From a virus: a stretch of 38,063 nt of DNA. Location of the stretch: IMG/VR virus record IMGVR_UViG_3300034101_000738, positions 1 to 38,063 of that record, one strand, 5' to 3'. Shown piece after piece: positions 14,351-22,262 of this stretch. A model generated the notes under the pieces. The model was given only the letters and a program-made list of their open reading frames with translations. It searched no databases and was not told where the DNA came from. Numbering within the stretch: position 1 is the first letter of the stretch; each line of letters begins with the position of its first letter. The translations under genes and the position numbers were made by a program.

Positions 14351-15235
14351 CTAAACCCGCAATGTAAGTGGGTACTGCCTCGTCAACTTCGCCTTCTCAG
14401 CGAGGATCCTGTCTCGGCGCATACGAAGAATGTTGCCAATCGAACCAAGGATTGCGCCAGGCTGAACTTCCTCCGCCCTACGCGTATCGCCCTGTGCTTC
14501 GACAAAGTTGCGGCGGATCTCCCTCGGACCCATTACACGAGCCATGACACCCATCTCCAAAATGTCTTCCATTGTTTCCGGAATCTTGCAGACCGACTGG
14601 ATGTCCGACGTCAACGAAGCGGCACGAACAAACGGCTTCTTATAGCGGACCCGAAGCGATCCGGCAATCGTGTCCTCGTCAAACACAAGGGCATACCCCG
14701 ACGCAAAGTCGGACGTCGGCAAATCCCGTTGAAGACGGACACCACGAAGAACCGGATAGTCGTCCGCCAGATAACGGACCCGCACATCTACAAGGTCAAT
14801 AATGTCCGACGCACCAGTCAGGTTCACCTGCCTGTCATTGCCGTTGTACGACACATCTGTCGTAATCACCTGGTACAAGCCGTTGGCTGGAGACGCCAAA
14901 TCGTCAATGTCCTGGTTCAACGCTTCAAACAGTGACTGCCTTGGAAACCTCGGGTTCTGTGTAACTACCGCACCTGACGAGTGCGACGCCGCAGTTGTCC
15001 CCATGTACCCGCGTTCCACAACGAGCGTCTTGGTACCCGACGTGGCTTCCCACACGTACATGAGTTCCTGGTCCACCTCGACGACCGTGCCAACGCGCAG
15101 ACCTCCTAGTTCATAGGTAACCTGCAACGACGTCACAGAGTCGTTGATGGAGGCGGCCAACTTGTTCCGCTCCTCCACCGTGCCGGAAAGCAGTTGGCGC
15201 GAAACCCTATCGAGGAGTGCGCCAGCAGTACTCAT
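14351..15235 (-). CDS. Head-tail connector / neck-like structural protein
   Basis: A 294-residue protein. The first 60 residues include an N-terminal helix (MSTAGALLDRVSRQLL) and a strand-rich domain with a repeated GxxVEVDQELM-like segment. The middle reads FEALNQDIDDLASP, and the C-terminus is a long basic helix (LRMRRDRILAEKAKLTRQ). This resembles connector or adaptor proteins that bind under the portal of podoviruses. It sits just before the tail-tube gene. The upstream TAG directly abuts its ATG. Role inferred from position and composition, not from a motif. Confidence 0.65.
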   Translation of the reverse strand: MSTAGALLDRVSRQLLSGTVEERNKLAASINDSVTSLQVTYELGGLRVGTVVEVDQELMYVWEATSGTKTLVVERGYMGTTAASHSSGAVVTQNPRFPRQSLFEALNQDIDDLASPANGLYQVITTDVSYNGNDRQVNLTGASDIIDLVDVRVRYLADDYPVLRGVRLQRDLPTSDFASGYALVFDEDTIAGSLRVRYKKPFVRAASLTSDIQSVCKIPETMEDILEMGVMARVMGPREIRRNFVEAQGDTRRAEEVQPGAILGSIGNILRMRRDRILAEKAKLTRQYPLTLRV

Positions 15236-15349
15236 CTACTTCTTAGTCTTGCCCTTCTTCATCATCTTCTTCCGGGCACCCGCAGGCTGAGCCGTAGCAG
15301 GCAACTTTGCATCGTTGAACTTTGTCGGCTTGTAGCCCTGCTTCTTCAC
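15236..15349 (-). CDS. Lysine-rich microprotein, 37 aa
   Basis: Read by hand. GTG 15349 overlaps the TGA of the gene before it (GTGA), and its TAG is followed at once by the ATG of the connector gene. The 37-residue product is very basic, especially the last ten residues (KKMMKKGKTK and a final Lys), with a short neutral middle containing Pro and Ala. It is one of four consecutive highly basic small proteins and may bind DNA or the capsid interior. No family recognised. Confidence 0.6.
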   Translation of the reverse strand: MKKQGYKPTKFNDAKLPATAQPAGARKKMMKKGKTKK

Positions 15350-15477
15350 TTCTTGCCCTTCTTCATGGGCATCGACTTGCCCTTCTTCATAGGCTTGCCA
15401 GACTTCTTGGCCTCAGCCTTCGCCATAGCCATCCCCTTCTGCGTGTAGGGAAATTCCTTCTTACCAACCTTGGGCAT
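15346..15477 (-). CDS. Lysine-rich microprotein, 43 aa
   Basis: Read by hand. ATG 15477 has AAGGAG upstream. The 43 residues begin MPKVGKKEFPYT and contain about 16 Lys, with Met-Lys-Lys-Gly units near the end (two KKGK and one GKSM). Short Lys-rich proteins starting MPKVGKK are familiar from uncultured and marine phages and probably travel in the virion. Its last codon overlaps the next gene. Likely nucleic-acid-binding, without direct evidence. Confidence 0.65.
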   Translation of the reverse strand: MPKVGKKEFPYTQKGMAMAKAEAKKSGKPMKKGKSMPMKKGKK

Positions 15478-15502
15478 GTTGACTCCTTACGTCAGTCGGA
15501 GA

Positions 15503-15775
15503 TTACCACTTCACCTTGTCAGCCCAGTACGCCGCCGACATCTTCCCCTTCTTGATGTTCTTCGCATGACGGGCCTTGAACGACTCCCGACGCTTCCGAT
15601 AGGAGTCGGACTCCCCCGCCTTCTTCGGCGACCCCGACACCCCCTGCTGGCCAAACCGAATCAACTTGACCGTGCCGCCTTCCTTGGCCAGCACAGCATG
15701 GGACTTCTTCGCACCAGGCGTCCGCTTCGGCTTGTTGTACCCGGCGAACTTCTCACCCCTGTACTCGATAGTCAC
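15503..15775 (-). CDS. Basic conserved phage protein, 90 aa
   Basis: A 90-residue protein starting with GTG 15775, overlapping the upstream TGA (GTGA). The longer ORF to 15976 is a shadow. It includes TVKLIRFGQQGVSG, then SYRKRRESFKARHAKNIKKGKM and an ending AAYWADKVKW. Proteins with the R-F-G, then R-x-S-F-x-A-R-H, then Y-W-A pattern occur in many phages and in some bacterial and algal genomes, without known function. Very high Lys/Arg content. Probably packaged or DNA-associated, together with its neighbours. Confidence 0.72.
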   Translation of the reverse strand: MTIEYRGEKFAGYNKPKRTPGAKKSHAVLAKEGGTVKLIRFGQQGVSGSPKKAGESDSYRKRRESFKARHAKNIKKGKMSAAYWADKVKW

Positions 15776-16170
15776 TTCGACTTCCTCGCCTTCTGACCCG
15801 CCTTCTTGGCGGCCGGTGTGTTCGCCACGAACTGCTTCCCAGCCCGCGACCCCTCCTGCTTCTTCTTGTTTGTCGCCGCCTTCTCCGCAGGACTCAACGA
15901 CTTCCAAGCCTTCTCCGGCAAATACCTCGTCGTGCCACCCGAACGATCCGCAGGCTTCTTGTCCGACGTCTGCCACTTCTCACCCGTCCACTTCGACAGG
16001 CTCCGCTGCGACTTCGTCTTCTCCCCCTTGTACCCGCCGCCAGCCTTCTCATACTCGGACGCCAGCAACTGCGCCTTGCGAGCAGACCACTGCCCCGGCT
16101 TGCCGCCCTTCGACCCGGCCATGATCCGGTTCTTAATCCGTTCCCGCAACGCAGGCTTCGTATATGCCAT
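15772..16170 (-). CDS. DUF5872-like basic phage protein, 132 aa
   Basis: A 132-residue protein. The segment GGKPGQWSARKAQLLASEYE near residues 22-41, followed by GGGYKGEKT, is what I remember of DUF5872, a family found in phages, bacteria and algae. The C-terminal 50 residues are rich in Ala, Lys and Arg. ATG 16170 overlaps the upstream TGA (TGATG). Strongly basic overall. Function unknown. First of a run of four basic small genes between the glycosyltransferases and the connector. Confidence 0.76.
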   Translation of the reverse strand: MAYTKPALRERIKNRIMAGSKGGKPGQWSARKAQLLASEYEKAGGGYKGEKTKSQRSLSKWTGEKWQTSDKKPADRSGGTTRYLPEKAWKSLSPAEKAATNKKKQEGSRAGKQFVANTPAAKKAGQKARKSK

Positions 16171-17258
16171 CAGGACTCCAAGTAGCCGGACTCGATGAGT
16201 ATGTCGTGAGTGTTCTCAGTCACATCGTACTCAACGCCCGGGAAGAACTCCTGCTTCTTCGTGTTCACCTCGACGACGCAGTGCTGCCGAACCCGCGCCT
16301 TGAACATGACGGCCGGAGCCACCACCTCCTTCGTCACCAGTTTCTTTCCCTCCGGCAGGGCGGACACCAGTTTCTCTGCGGCGTTCTTCCACGAGAACCG
16401 TTCCCTGACGACCTCCGCATTGTTCAACGCAAACGCCCGGGCCTGGTCACGGTTCTGATACACCCACAACATCTGGTTCGCCATGTCGTCAATGTCCGCT
16501 TCGTCCCACAGGCCGACCTCCGCCTGCACCTTCCGGGTCTCGAACACCCCGACCGCATGGTCCGCGAACTGCTCCTGACCTGACGTGTCCGTCATCAGAA
16601 CGGGGACGCCCAGCATCATGTTCTGCAACGGAATCAGACCGAACCCCTCGCCGCGCGACGGCGCGATGAAGCAGTCCGACTGGTTGTAGAAGTCCCGTTC
16701 CTGATCCATGTCCATCCAGTAGCGGATGAGACGTACGCCGGGAACGTCGACGGCCTTCGGCGTGTCCGCCGCATGTGGAGCCGCCTTTACTAGCAGTTGG
16801 GCGTCGTTCAACCCAAGACGTCTAAACGCCTCGATGGCCAGATCCAGTCCCTTCCGCTTCCACAGCGACCCGCCGCAGGTGAACGTGAACAGGTCGTTTT
16901 CGTACCGGTCGTACGGCTGCCACCATTCCGGATCCGCACCCAACGGGACATGGACCACGTTCGGATGGTGCTCCCCGAACACGGCGATGTTGTGCTCGCA
17001 GGGCACGATGATCTGGTCGTACTGGGACATCCAACGGACGAACCGGGGAGGCAGCGTGTCCGTTTCCCACATGGTGAACGCAGCCCTGTGCGCCCCCTTC
17101 AACCAGCCCTTCGACGCAAACGGGACCGACATGAGCACGTCGACCGACGCCTTCTCCGAAATCTGGACTCCGTCCGGAACTGCCGACAGGAACCCGTTCA
17201 GCATCGCCCCATAGCCAAACCGGCTGTCCGTGAACCCGTTCCAGTTCTGGAAGTTCAC
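16170..17258 (-). CDS. GT4-type glycosyltransferase
   Basis: A 362-residue GT-B fold glycosyltransferase. The C-terminal nucleotide-sugar domain has the strand TFTCGGSLWKRKGLD (residues 125-139) and the donor motif EGFGLIPLQ (204-212). In most GT4 enzymes the last position of this E-x7-E motif is Glu. Here it is Gln212, which may weaken or change donor binding. The start is GTG 17258, overlapping the upstream TGA. It may modify virion or host glycans. The pair of glycosyltransferase genes sits inside the structural operon, between capsid and tail genes. Confidence 0.87.
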   Translation of the reverse strand: MNFQNWNGFTDSRFGYGAMLNGFLSAVPDGVQISEKASVDVLMSVPFASKGWLKGAHRAAFTMWETDTLPPRFVRWMSQYDQIIVPCEHNIAVFGEHHPNVVHVPLGADPEWWQPYDRYENDLFTFTCGGSLWKRKGLDLAIEAFRRLGLNDAQLLVKAAPHAADTPKAVDVPGVRLIRYWMDMDQERDFYNQSDCFIAPSRGEGFGLIPLQNMMLGVPVLMTDTSGQEQFADHAVGVFETRKVQAEVGLWDEADIDDMANQMLWVYQNRDQARAFALNNAEVVRERFSWKNAAEKLVSALPEGKKLVTKEVVAPAVMFKARVRQHCVVEVNTKKQEFFPGVEYDVTENTHDILIESGYLES

Positions 17259-17926
17259 TTGCCCTCCGGCGGCCAGCAGTTGCCCGGCTTCATGCCCCGG
17301 GTCATGATCATCTGCTTGGCCATCCGGATCCGTGCCATCGCCACCTCATAGTTCCTGACACGCGAATGCTGGTCGGCATGGAGCGTGTAGTTCTGCCTGA
17401 CCCGCTCAGTGAACCTGACCTGGATCCCGGCGTCACGCCACTCCAAAGCCTGAACCCAGTCAGGCCACTCGATCGGCCTGTACGGAAAGGCGAGGAACAC
17501 GTCCCGCTTGATGATCTGATACCCGGACAACGGATACCAGTCCTCGTTCAGGATGTTCATCCACTTCTCCTGGCGCGGCTTCATCAGCGTGCCGTTGCTA
17601 TCCAACGCCCACGACGCCTCCACATCTCCAGACATGTCAATGTCCTGAAGCGCGTCAGGTGGAAGCGTGTCATCCAACGCAAGACCACACAACCATTCAG
17701 TTTCGACTGCCCTAGCGGCACCGTTGAATGCTTCCCAATGGTATGGCTGCTCGGCACGTACCTGCTTGAAATGGGAAGGCAACGGCAGTTCCCGATCCGT
17801 GGCAACCACGATTTGCGCAGGGGCAGGATCCAATGCAAGAATGGATGCGAGCCACCGGTCACCCCAACGCTCGAAGTACTCGGCCCCCCACGACGCCCCG
17901 ATAAGCGTCAGGTTGTCAACGATCAC
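17255..17926 (-). CDS. Glycosyltransferase-like protein (GT-A-like)
   Basis: A 223-residue protein starting with GTG 17926, overlapping the upstream TGA (GTGA). Early segments read LIGASWGAEYFERWG and DPAPAQIVVATD, and a central part LCGLALDDTLPP contains LDD, close to the D-x-D region of GT-A glycosyltransferases. The end is helical and basic. The adjacent gene is a GT4 enzyme and the two share a stop/start overlap, so they are expressed together. The family call is moderate, as the metal-binding motif is not classical. Confidence 0.68.
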   Translation of the reverse strand: MIVDNLTLIGASWGAEYFERWGDRWLASILALDPAPAQIVVATDRELPLPSHFKQVRAEQPYHWEAFNGAARAVETEWLCGLALDDTLPPDALQDIDMSGDVEASWALDSNGTLMKPRQEKWMNILNEDWYPLSGYQIIKRDVFLAFPYRPIEWPDWVQALEWRDAGIQVRFTERVRQNYTLHADQHSRVRNYEVAMARIRMAKQMIMTRGMKPGNCWPPEGK

Positions 17927-18204
17927 TTGGGAATACCCAAGCCGGTTTCCACCTGCCACTTGTAATCGGCACGGCTCTCCACCTTCGCGGAACCATCGAT
18001 GGCCTTCGGCTGCAAACCCTCCGACCTCAGACGCTTATACGCGTCGAGATCCTTCTCTAAGACCCTGTCCTTCTGGTTGATCGTCGCAGCCCTCGACCCA
18101 CCACGACGACTCGGGGTTGCGGAGGCTGCAATCGACAGGCCGGAAACCTTGCACCCGAAACAGCCCTCTACATCCAGGTTGGGATGAACCCTCCGATGAA
18201 TCAT
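17923..18204 (-). CDS. Conserved actinophage protein of unknown function, 93 aa
   Basis: A 93-residue protein beginning MIHRRVHPNLDVEGCFGCK at ATG 18204 (overlapping the TAA before it). The CFGCK pair at residues 15-19 could bind metal. A basic middle and EKDLDAYKRLRSEGLQP follow. Proteins with the same opening are common in actinophages between capsid and tail genes. No function known. Likely virion-associated or a capsid-completion factor by position. Confidence 0.75.
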   Translation of the reverse strand: MIHRRVHPNLDVEGCFGCKVSGLSIAASATPSRRGGSRAATINQKDRVLEKDLDAYKRLRSEGLQPKAIDGSAKVESRADYKWQVETGLGIPK

Positions 18205-18470
18205 TAGGAAATGTACGCCCCGTATCCAGCAGCAGTGAGAGACGCAACCTCATCAGCATCAACCGGATTTGCGTGACCACCAAGATAGATCTTGCGGATC
18301 TGCCCCTCATCCCGCTGGTCTACTTCCGAGTAGGTGCCGTCAGTGAGCAGGTACACATTCCTGCCACGAGGCTCCGGGTCAAAGAAACGCCACAAACGGC
18401 GTGCCACTCCAAAAACGAACGCATCCCCATACCTTACGAAATCGTCGGTAGGAGGAGTAAACGTAGCCAT
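18204..18470 (-). CDS. Conserved phage protein of unknown function, 88 aa
   Basis: An 88-residue protein from ATG 18470. It has an aromatic-rich N-terminal half (FVRYGDAFVFGVARRLWRFF) and a strand-rich middle (NVYLLTDGTYSEVD), and ends in DADEVASLTAAGYGAYIS. A hairpin just upstream (18480-18518) separates it from the capsid gene. It is the first gene after the terminator, so expression probably comes from read-through. No family recognised. Similar small proteins follow the capsid gene in other actinophages. Confidence 0.72.
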   Translation of the reverse strand: MATFTPPTDDFVRYGDAFVFGVARRLWRFFDPEPRGRNVYLLTDGTYSEVDQRDEGQIRKIYLGGHANPVDADEVASLTAAGYGAYIS

Positions 18471-18479
18471 CTCAGCAAG

Positions 18480-18518
18480 TGGGGGGCCGACGGGTGGAGG
18501 TAGACCGCCGACCCCCCA
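18480..18518 (-). terminator. 14-bp hairpin after the capsid gene
   Basis: Arms 18480-18493 and 18505-18518 pair over 14 bases in minus-strand RNA, with two G-U pairs and an 11-base loop. It starts 20 bases past the capsid stop. No long T-run follows. It probably lowers transcription into the genes after the capsid, while a promoter before the scaffold raises it. That would give the capsid gene its own dose. Confidence 0.7.
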
Positions 18519-18538
18519 TGCTTACTGTATCAGGAGTA

Positions 18539-19513
18539 CTAGACCCCGATGCTAGAAGCCGACTCGATACGGCTGAGCGACTCCTCACGGAAGCGCCCAT
18601 AACCGCCAAGCCAGTACCAACCCGTCGGGTTGAACCGACGGAGGACGTCCACAACGGGACCCTGGATCACGCGGGGGAACGGACCATTGCCGTCCACCAT
18701 CGAGTATGCCTTCGCCAGCGACTGGCGGCCCGTAATGTGCGTGCAGTACACGTCCACCGTGGCCGACGAACCCGTCGACGAACCCGAGCCATCCGACGCA
18801 TTGGCGAACACCTTGGCTCGCGGCGTCTCAATGAACCGGACCGCCTCAAACGTGCCGATCTCACCGTTGTAGATGTTCTCGGTGTCCACCTGCACGTGCG
18901 GCGCGTTCCACGACGCATTGCCGGTCTCACGGCGCAGGTCATAGGACACGTCCGGGTGAATGAACCCAAGGTAGTAGCCGTTGAACGTCACGACGCTCTT
19001 GGCACGCAGCGACGCCGTCACCCGACGAATGTTGTTCGCCGTGAGGATGTCATCCGAACCCACCGTCGCACGGCTCGTCGGCAGCGAAGCGCCACCCGAA
19101 CCGTAGAAGATGTTCTGCGTACCAGCCGCAAGAACCTCACGGACAACCTGGTCGATCGAGTCGCCAGCGTTGTAACCGATGATGTTCGCAGCAGCCATGT
19201 CCACGTCGAGGAACGACGTACCGCGCAACTTGGCGGTCGTGTTGATCGCGTTGCCGTACTCGGCCAGGGTCACGGTGACCTGCGAGTCGCTCATCGCAAC
19301 CGGCGTCACATCCGTGTCCTCGGTAAGAGGGGTCGTCGCCGCCGTCACGTCCGCGTACTTGGTGAAGATCACCGAAGAACCGGGCATCGACTGGTTGGTC
19401 GGCATAACGTCCGCAACCTGATCAAACAGCATTTCTGAACGGAGTGCGAAGTACGCAATCTGTTCATACGCTGCCTGGTCGACAGACAGCGAACTGGTCT
19501 GGGTAAGTGCCAT
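18539..19513 (-). CDS. Major capsid protein (N4-gp56-like)
   Basis: A 324-residue protein that matches the N4-gp56 family major capsid pattern: a helical N-terminus (YEQIAYFALRSEMLFDQ), then VADVMPTNQSMPGSSVIF at about 34-51, a Thr/Val-rich strand region, EYGNAINTTAKLRG at 85-98, and a helical spine (VREVLAAGTQNIFYG). The HK97-type fold is expected. It follows the scaffold gene with a 9-bp hairpin between them (19533-19555). ATG 19513 has GGGAAAGG about 14 bases upstream, a little far. Confidence 0.88.
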   Translation of the reverse strand: MALTQTSSLSVDQAAYEQIAYFALRSEMLFDQVADVMPTNQSMPGSSVIFTKYADVTAATTPLTEDTDVTPVAMSDSQVTVTLAEYGNAINTTAKLRGTSFLDVDMAAANIIGYNAGDSIDQVVREVLAAGTQNIFYGSGGASLPTSRATVGSDDILTANNIRRVTASLRAKSVVTFNGYYLGFIHPDVSYDLRRETGNASWNAPHVQVDTENIYNGEIGTFEAVRFIETPRAKVFANASDGSGSSTGSSATVDVYCTHITGRQSLAKAYSMVDGNGPFPRVIQGPVVDVLRRFNPTGWYWLGGYGRFREESLSRIESASSIGV

Positions 19514-19532
19514 TGTTAGTGATTCTGCCTTT

Positions 19533-19555
19533 CCCAGCGGGCAGAACCCGCCGGG
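19533..19555 (-). promoter_or_regulatory. Structured leader between scaffold and capsid genes
   Basis: Arms cccagcggg (19533-19541) and cccgccggg (19547-19555) form nine pairs in minus-strand RNA, one of them G-U, with a five-base loop. It begins right after the scaffold stop codon (19556-19558) and ends 19 bases before the capsid ATG. Possible role: RNA processing, stabilising the capsid mRNA end, or tuning capsid translation. Confidence 0.5.
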
Positions 19556-20011
19556 CTAGTTGTCCTGTTGTTCCCTAGCCTGGGCCAGCAGATGCATCAC
19601 CTCGTGATGAGACTTCGCCTTCTTGATCCGATCCACATAGTCAACCGGAGGTTCGCTCGTCTCCCCAGCAGTAGATGCCGCACCAATCCTCGACCAAGCC
19701 CTCTGTTCCTGGGCGGTCTCCTGGTGCCTTCCCTGCGACTGAATGAGATTCGCTTCCTCGGCTGCCTTCCGAATCGCGTCAACTTCAAGTTCGCCGTCAT
19801 AACCCTTGATGAAATACTTTGCCATCGGGTTCTCGGGATTGACCCCGGCCTTCAGGAAAGCAAGTTCACGTTGAGCCTGTGACGCCTGAGCAAGGAGTTC
19901 ATCCTTACGCTTGTTGTCGGCTTCCAGTTCGCGCATACGAGCACGCACCGGATTCTTCGGTTGTGGCTGGTCTTCGACGGCTTCGTCTTCAAACTCGAAG
20001 TTGTCTGACAT
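19556..20011 (-). CDS. Capsid scaffolding protein
   Basis: A 151-residue, charged, mostly helical protein: acidic N-terminus (DNFEFEDEAVEDQ), coiled-coil middle (RARMRELEADNKRKDELLAQASQAQ), Gln/Ala-rich C-terminus. It sits directly before the major capsid gene, the classical place of scaffold. ATG 20011 has an excellent ribosome site (AAGGAG). No protease is visible near it, so it may act as a removable assembly factor without cleavage. Identity from position and composition. Confidence 0.8.
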   Translation of the reverse strand: MSDNFEFEDEAVEDQPQPKNPVRARMRELEADNKRKDELLAQASQAQRELAFLKAGVNPENPMAKYFIKGYDGELEVDAIRKAAEEANLIQSQGRHQETAQEQRAWSRIGAASTAGETSEPPVDYVDRIKKAKSHHEVMHLLAQAREQQDN

Positions 20012-20139
20012 GACCCACTCCTTCTGCCCACATCCAGGGTGGAGGGTCCCGGATGGCTGCTGAATCTCACCCTTGTTACGCGCAGAAGTCGGGGACTCTC
20101 CTGCGGTGTCCCGGTTGGAACGACCGGACTATAGCAGAT
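20012..20139 (-). promoter_or_regulatory. Scaffold/capsid promoter region
   Basis: In this 128-base gap the minus strand carries TGCTATAGT (20128-20136 on the plus strand), an extended -10 element (TG-N-TATAGT) just after the stop of the upstream gene. I see no -35 hexamer at a proper distance, which extended -10 promoters can do without. Short inverted repeats (ggac/gtcc, ccggt/accgg) lie between it and the ribosome site. A start near 20120 would give the scaffold and capsid a separate transcript ending at 18480-18518. Confidence 0.5.
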
Positions 20140-21297
20140 CTACTGTGCTTGACCGACACCAAGGCGCAACGCACCAGACGTTTCACCCTGCGTAGCAGCA
20201 AACCGGCCGCCACCCTGAAACTCGCCGACACGTGAACGACGACGCCGATCCAAAGCCTGCTGAGCCTGAACGTCGGCACCAAACTGCTGACGGACCAACT
20301 GATCCTGAGTGAGAGCCTCCTCACCGGAGAACTGCTGACGCAACTCTCCCAGGTTCCCGATCTCCTGGAACCCTTGCTGCGCCTCGGCAGCCGTCACCCC
20401 ACGGCGCGACAGTTCCTCAGCCAGATTTCCGGTCAGGCTGATGCCAGCCTGCTCCTGCGCCCGTGCCGCGATCTGCGCCGAACGTGCCTGACGCTGATAA
20501 TCCGACGCCACCATGTACGGCTTTGCCCGCTCCGGGTCAATGAAGTAGGCAGCCAACTGGCTCTCAGTAACCCCATACAGGCGGTACATCTGGTTCTTGA
20601 CCTCCTGATCGGCGTTTGCCACCACCCGGTACCCCTCCTGCAAACGGTCGTTCAACTCGGCAGCCGACACGTCACCTTCGATGAACCGGGTGAAATCCTC
20701 GACGCTGTCGTAGAACCCGTCCGGCATCCCGTTGCTGCGCAGCACCTGCCTGTATGCGTCCTCCATTTGAAGGTAGGTGGACGGATCCAGTTCCGGCAAA
20801 CCCTTTGAAACGCGTGCCGCATTTCCGGCAAACCGCCTCTTGTACGCCTCCTGCTCCTTGATTGTAAACACAATCGCATCAGGGTTGCTGACATCCACAT
20901 ACTGCTCTGTGTACTGCTTCCACAAATAGTCGGACAAGGAGTCAAGGTTGTACTGGGCCAGTACCCGCTTGATCGTGTCCCTAGCGTCACGTTGCTGACG
21001 GGCAACCATCTCGGCCTGCTGCTCACGGAACCGACGCAGTTCTTCTTCAACCTGCCTGATACGTGCGTCTTCCGGAGAAACCGGCCGGTTAGGACTGTCA
21101 CCGTCCATCTCGCTCCCTGGCCTAGCAGGATTGCCAGGCGCATAGGAGGGGCCACCACCCATATACATGCCAGTGGCCGGATCAAACGTCCCGGATACCG
21201 GACCCTGAGTAGCGGCAGGAACAACGATTTCCGGGAGACCCGGCATCCCGGACAGGTCAATGCTGGAAAGATCCCAACCAACTCCGAGGTCGCTCAT
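20140..21297 (-). CDS. Internal virion protein candidate, 385 aa
   Basis: A 385-residue protein with a Gly/Pro-rich head (residues 10-75), then a long helical body with Arg/Glu/Gln-rich coiled coils (EEELRRFREQQAEMVARQQ) and an ending that contains GGGRFAATQGE and then SGALRLGVGQ. It follows the 322-residue protein by an ATGA overlap and comes before the scaffold, in the row of internal or ejection proteins that continues to 28053. The composition fits podovirus internal virion proteins. No enzyme motif seen. Identity inferred from place. Confidence 0.66.
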   Translation of the reverse strand: MSDLGVGWDLSSIDLSGMPGLPEIVVPAATQGPVSGTFDPATGMYMGGGPSYAPGNPARPGSEMDGDSPNRPVSPEDARIRQVEEELRRFREQQAEMVARQQRDARDTIKRVLAQYNLDSLSDYLWKQYTEQYVDVSNPDAIVFTIKEQEAYKRRFAGNAARVSKGLPELDPSTYLQMEDAYRQVLRSNGMPDGFYDSVEDFTRFIEGDVSAAELNDRLQEGYRVVANADQEVKNQMYRLYGVTESQLAAYFIDPERAKPYMVASDYQRQARSAQIAARAQEQAGISLTGNLAEELSRRGVTAAEAQQGFQEIGNLGELRQQFSGEEALTQDQLVRQQFGADVQAQQALDRRRRSRVGEFQGGGRFAATQGETSGALRLGVGQAQ

Positions 21298-22262
21298 CGG
21301 ATACCTCCGAACATGCGGGCAATCGACAAGCCAAGGTTCGTCGCATCCTGGTTTGCCTGCGTCGTGTACTGGTAACCGAACCGCTGATCAGTCCGAACCA
21401 TACGATCCCAATCCGCAAGTGACATCTGCTTTCCAGTCTGATCAGGGTTGAGTGCCATCGAAAACAACGAATCATCCAACGAAATGTCGGCTTCGGAACG
21501 CTCCAACGTCCTGGCAGCACGCTGCCTGTACGGGCTGAAGATCTGATCCAACGTCAAACCAGCGTCGATCTGCGGGGACAGATGCCAGTACGCAGCCTTT
21601 GCCAACTGTGCACCCTGAGAACGGATCGTGTCCGCCGTAATAACCGTACCCGTAGGCGCATACACCTGACCTGTTACCGCCGAAAAGATCTGCTCATCCA
21701 GATCCGCAGGACGGTACCCATATGCCTTGGCAATCTTCCGGATGTCGTCTGCTTCTACCGTCTGCAGCACGTCGTCCCGGCCACGGGCACGGGTCCCGAC
21801 TTTCGACGCCACATACTGGTTGCGGGCAACACCATTCAGGTTGGACCTGGCAATGTCCCTGGACAGCATGTCCAGTTCTTTGACCGTCAAAAAGTAGTCG
21901 CCGAACTCCGAAGCCAGACCAATACGCGCATTTTTGACGCGCTCCTCCTGCTCCCCAGCCGTCAAAGAGTCAAACTCCTTGCGAGCATTTGACGTCTGCT
22001 CGAAGTAAGGGGTTGCCCTAACCCGACCGAGAACCATGTCAAGACCCGACTGAAGAGTCAAGTCATACTGTTCAGGGTTCCTGGCAATGTCAAGAATGAT
22101 TTCAACCAGTTCGTTTCCAAACAGTGCCCGTGCATCCGCCTCACCCTGACCGCCGTCAATGATCTTCGCGTACTGCGGAAACTTGGAAACAAACAGCGCC
22201 CGCCAATCCTCCTGCTTGGTTGCAGGCTTGATGCCAGTCGGCTTCTTCTTCTTTGCTGCCAT
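21294..22262 (-). CDS. Internal virion protein candidate, 322 aa
   Basis: A 322-residue protein. A Lys-rich start (MAAKKKKPTG) leads to a helical body with Ala, Arg and Glu and long segments such as DVLQTVEADDIRKIAKAYG. It ends FGGIR with stop TGA overlapping the next ATG. No membrane span or catalytic motif stands out. Part of the row of virion or ejection proteins. The stop/start overlaps on both sides (TAATG and ATGA) show that it is expressed in step with its neighbours. Confidence 0.66.
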   Translation of the reverse strand: MAAKKKKPTGIKPATKQEDWRALFVSKFPQYAKIIDGGQGEADARALFGNELVEIILDIARNPEQYDLTLQSGLDMVLGRVRATPYFEQTSNARKEFDSLTAGEQEERVKNARIGLASEFGDYFLTVKELDMLSRDIARSNLNGVARNQYVASKVGTRARGRDDVLQTVEADDIRKIAKAYGYRPADLDEQIFSAVTGQVYAPTGTVITADTIRSQGAQLAKAAYWHLSPQIDAGLTLDQIFSPYRQRAARTLERSEADISLDDSLFSMALNPDQTGKQMSLADWDRMVRTDQRFGYQYTTQANQDATNLGLSIARMFGGIR

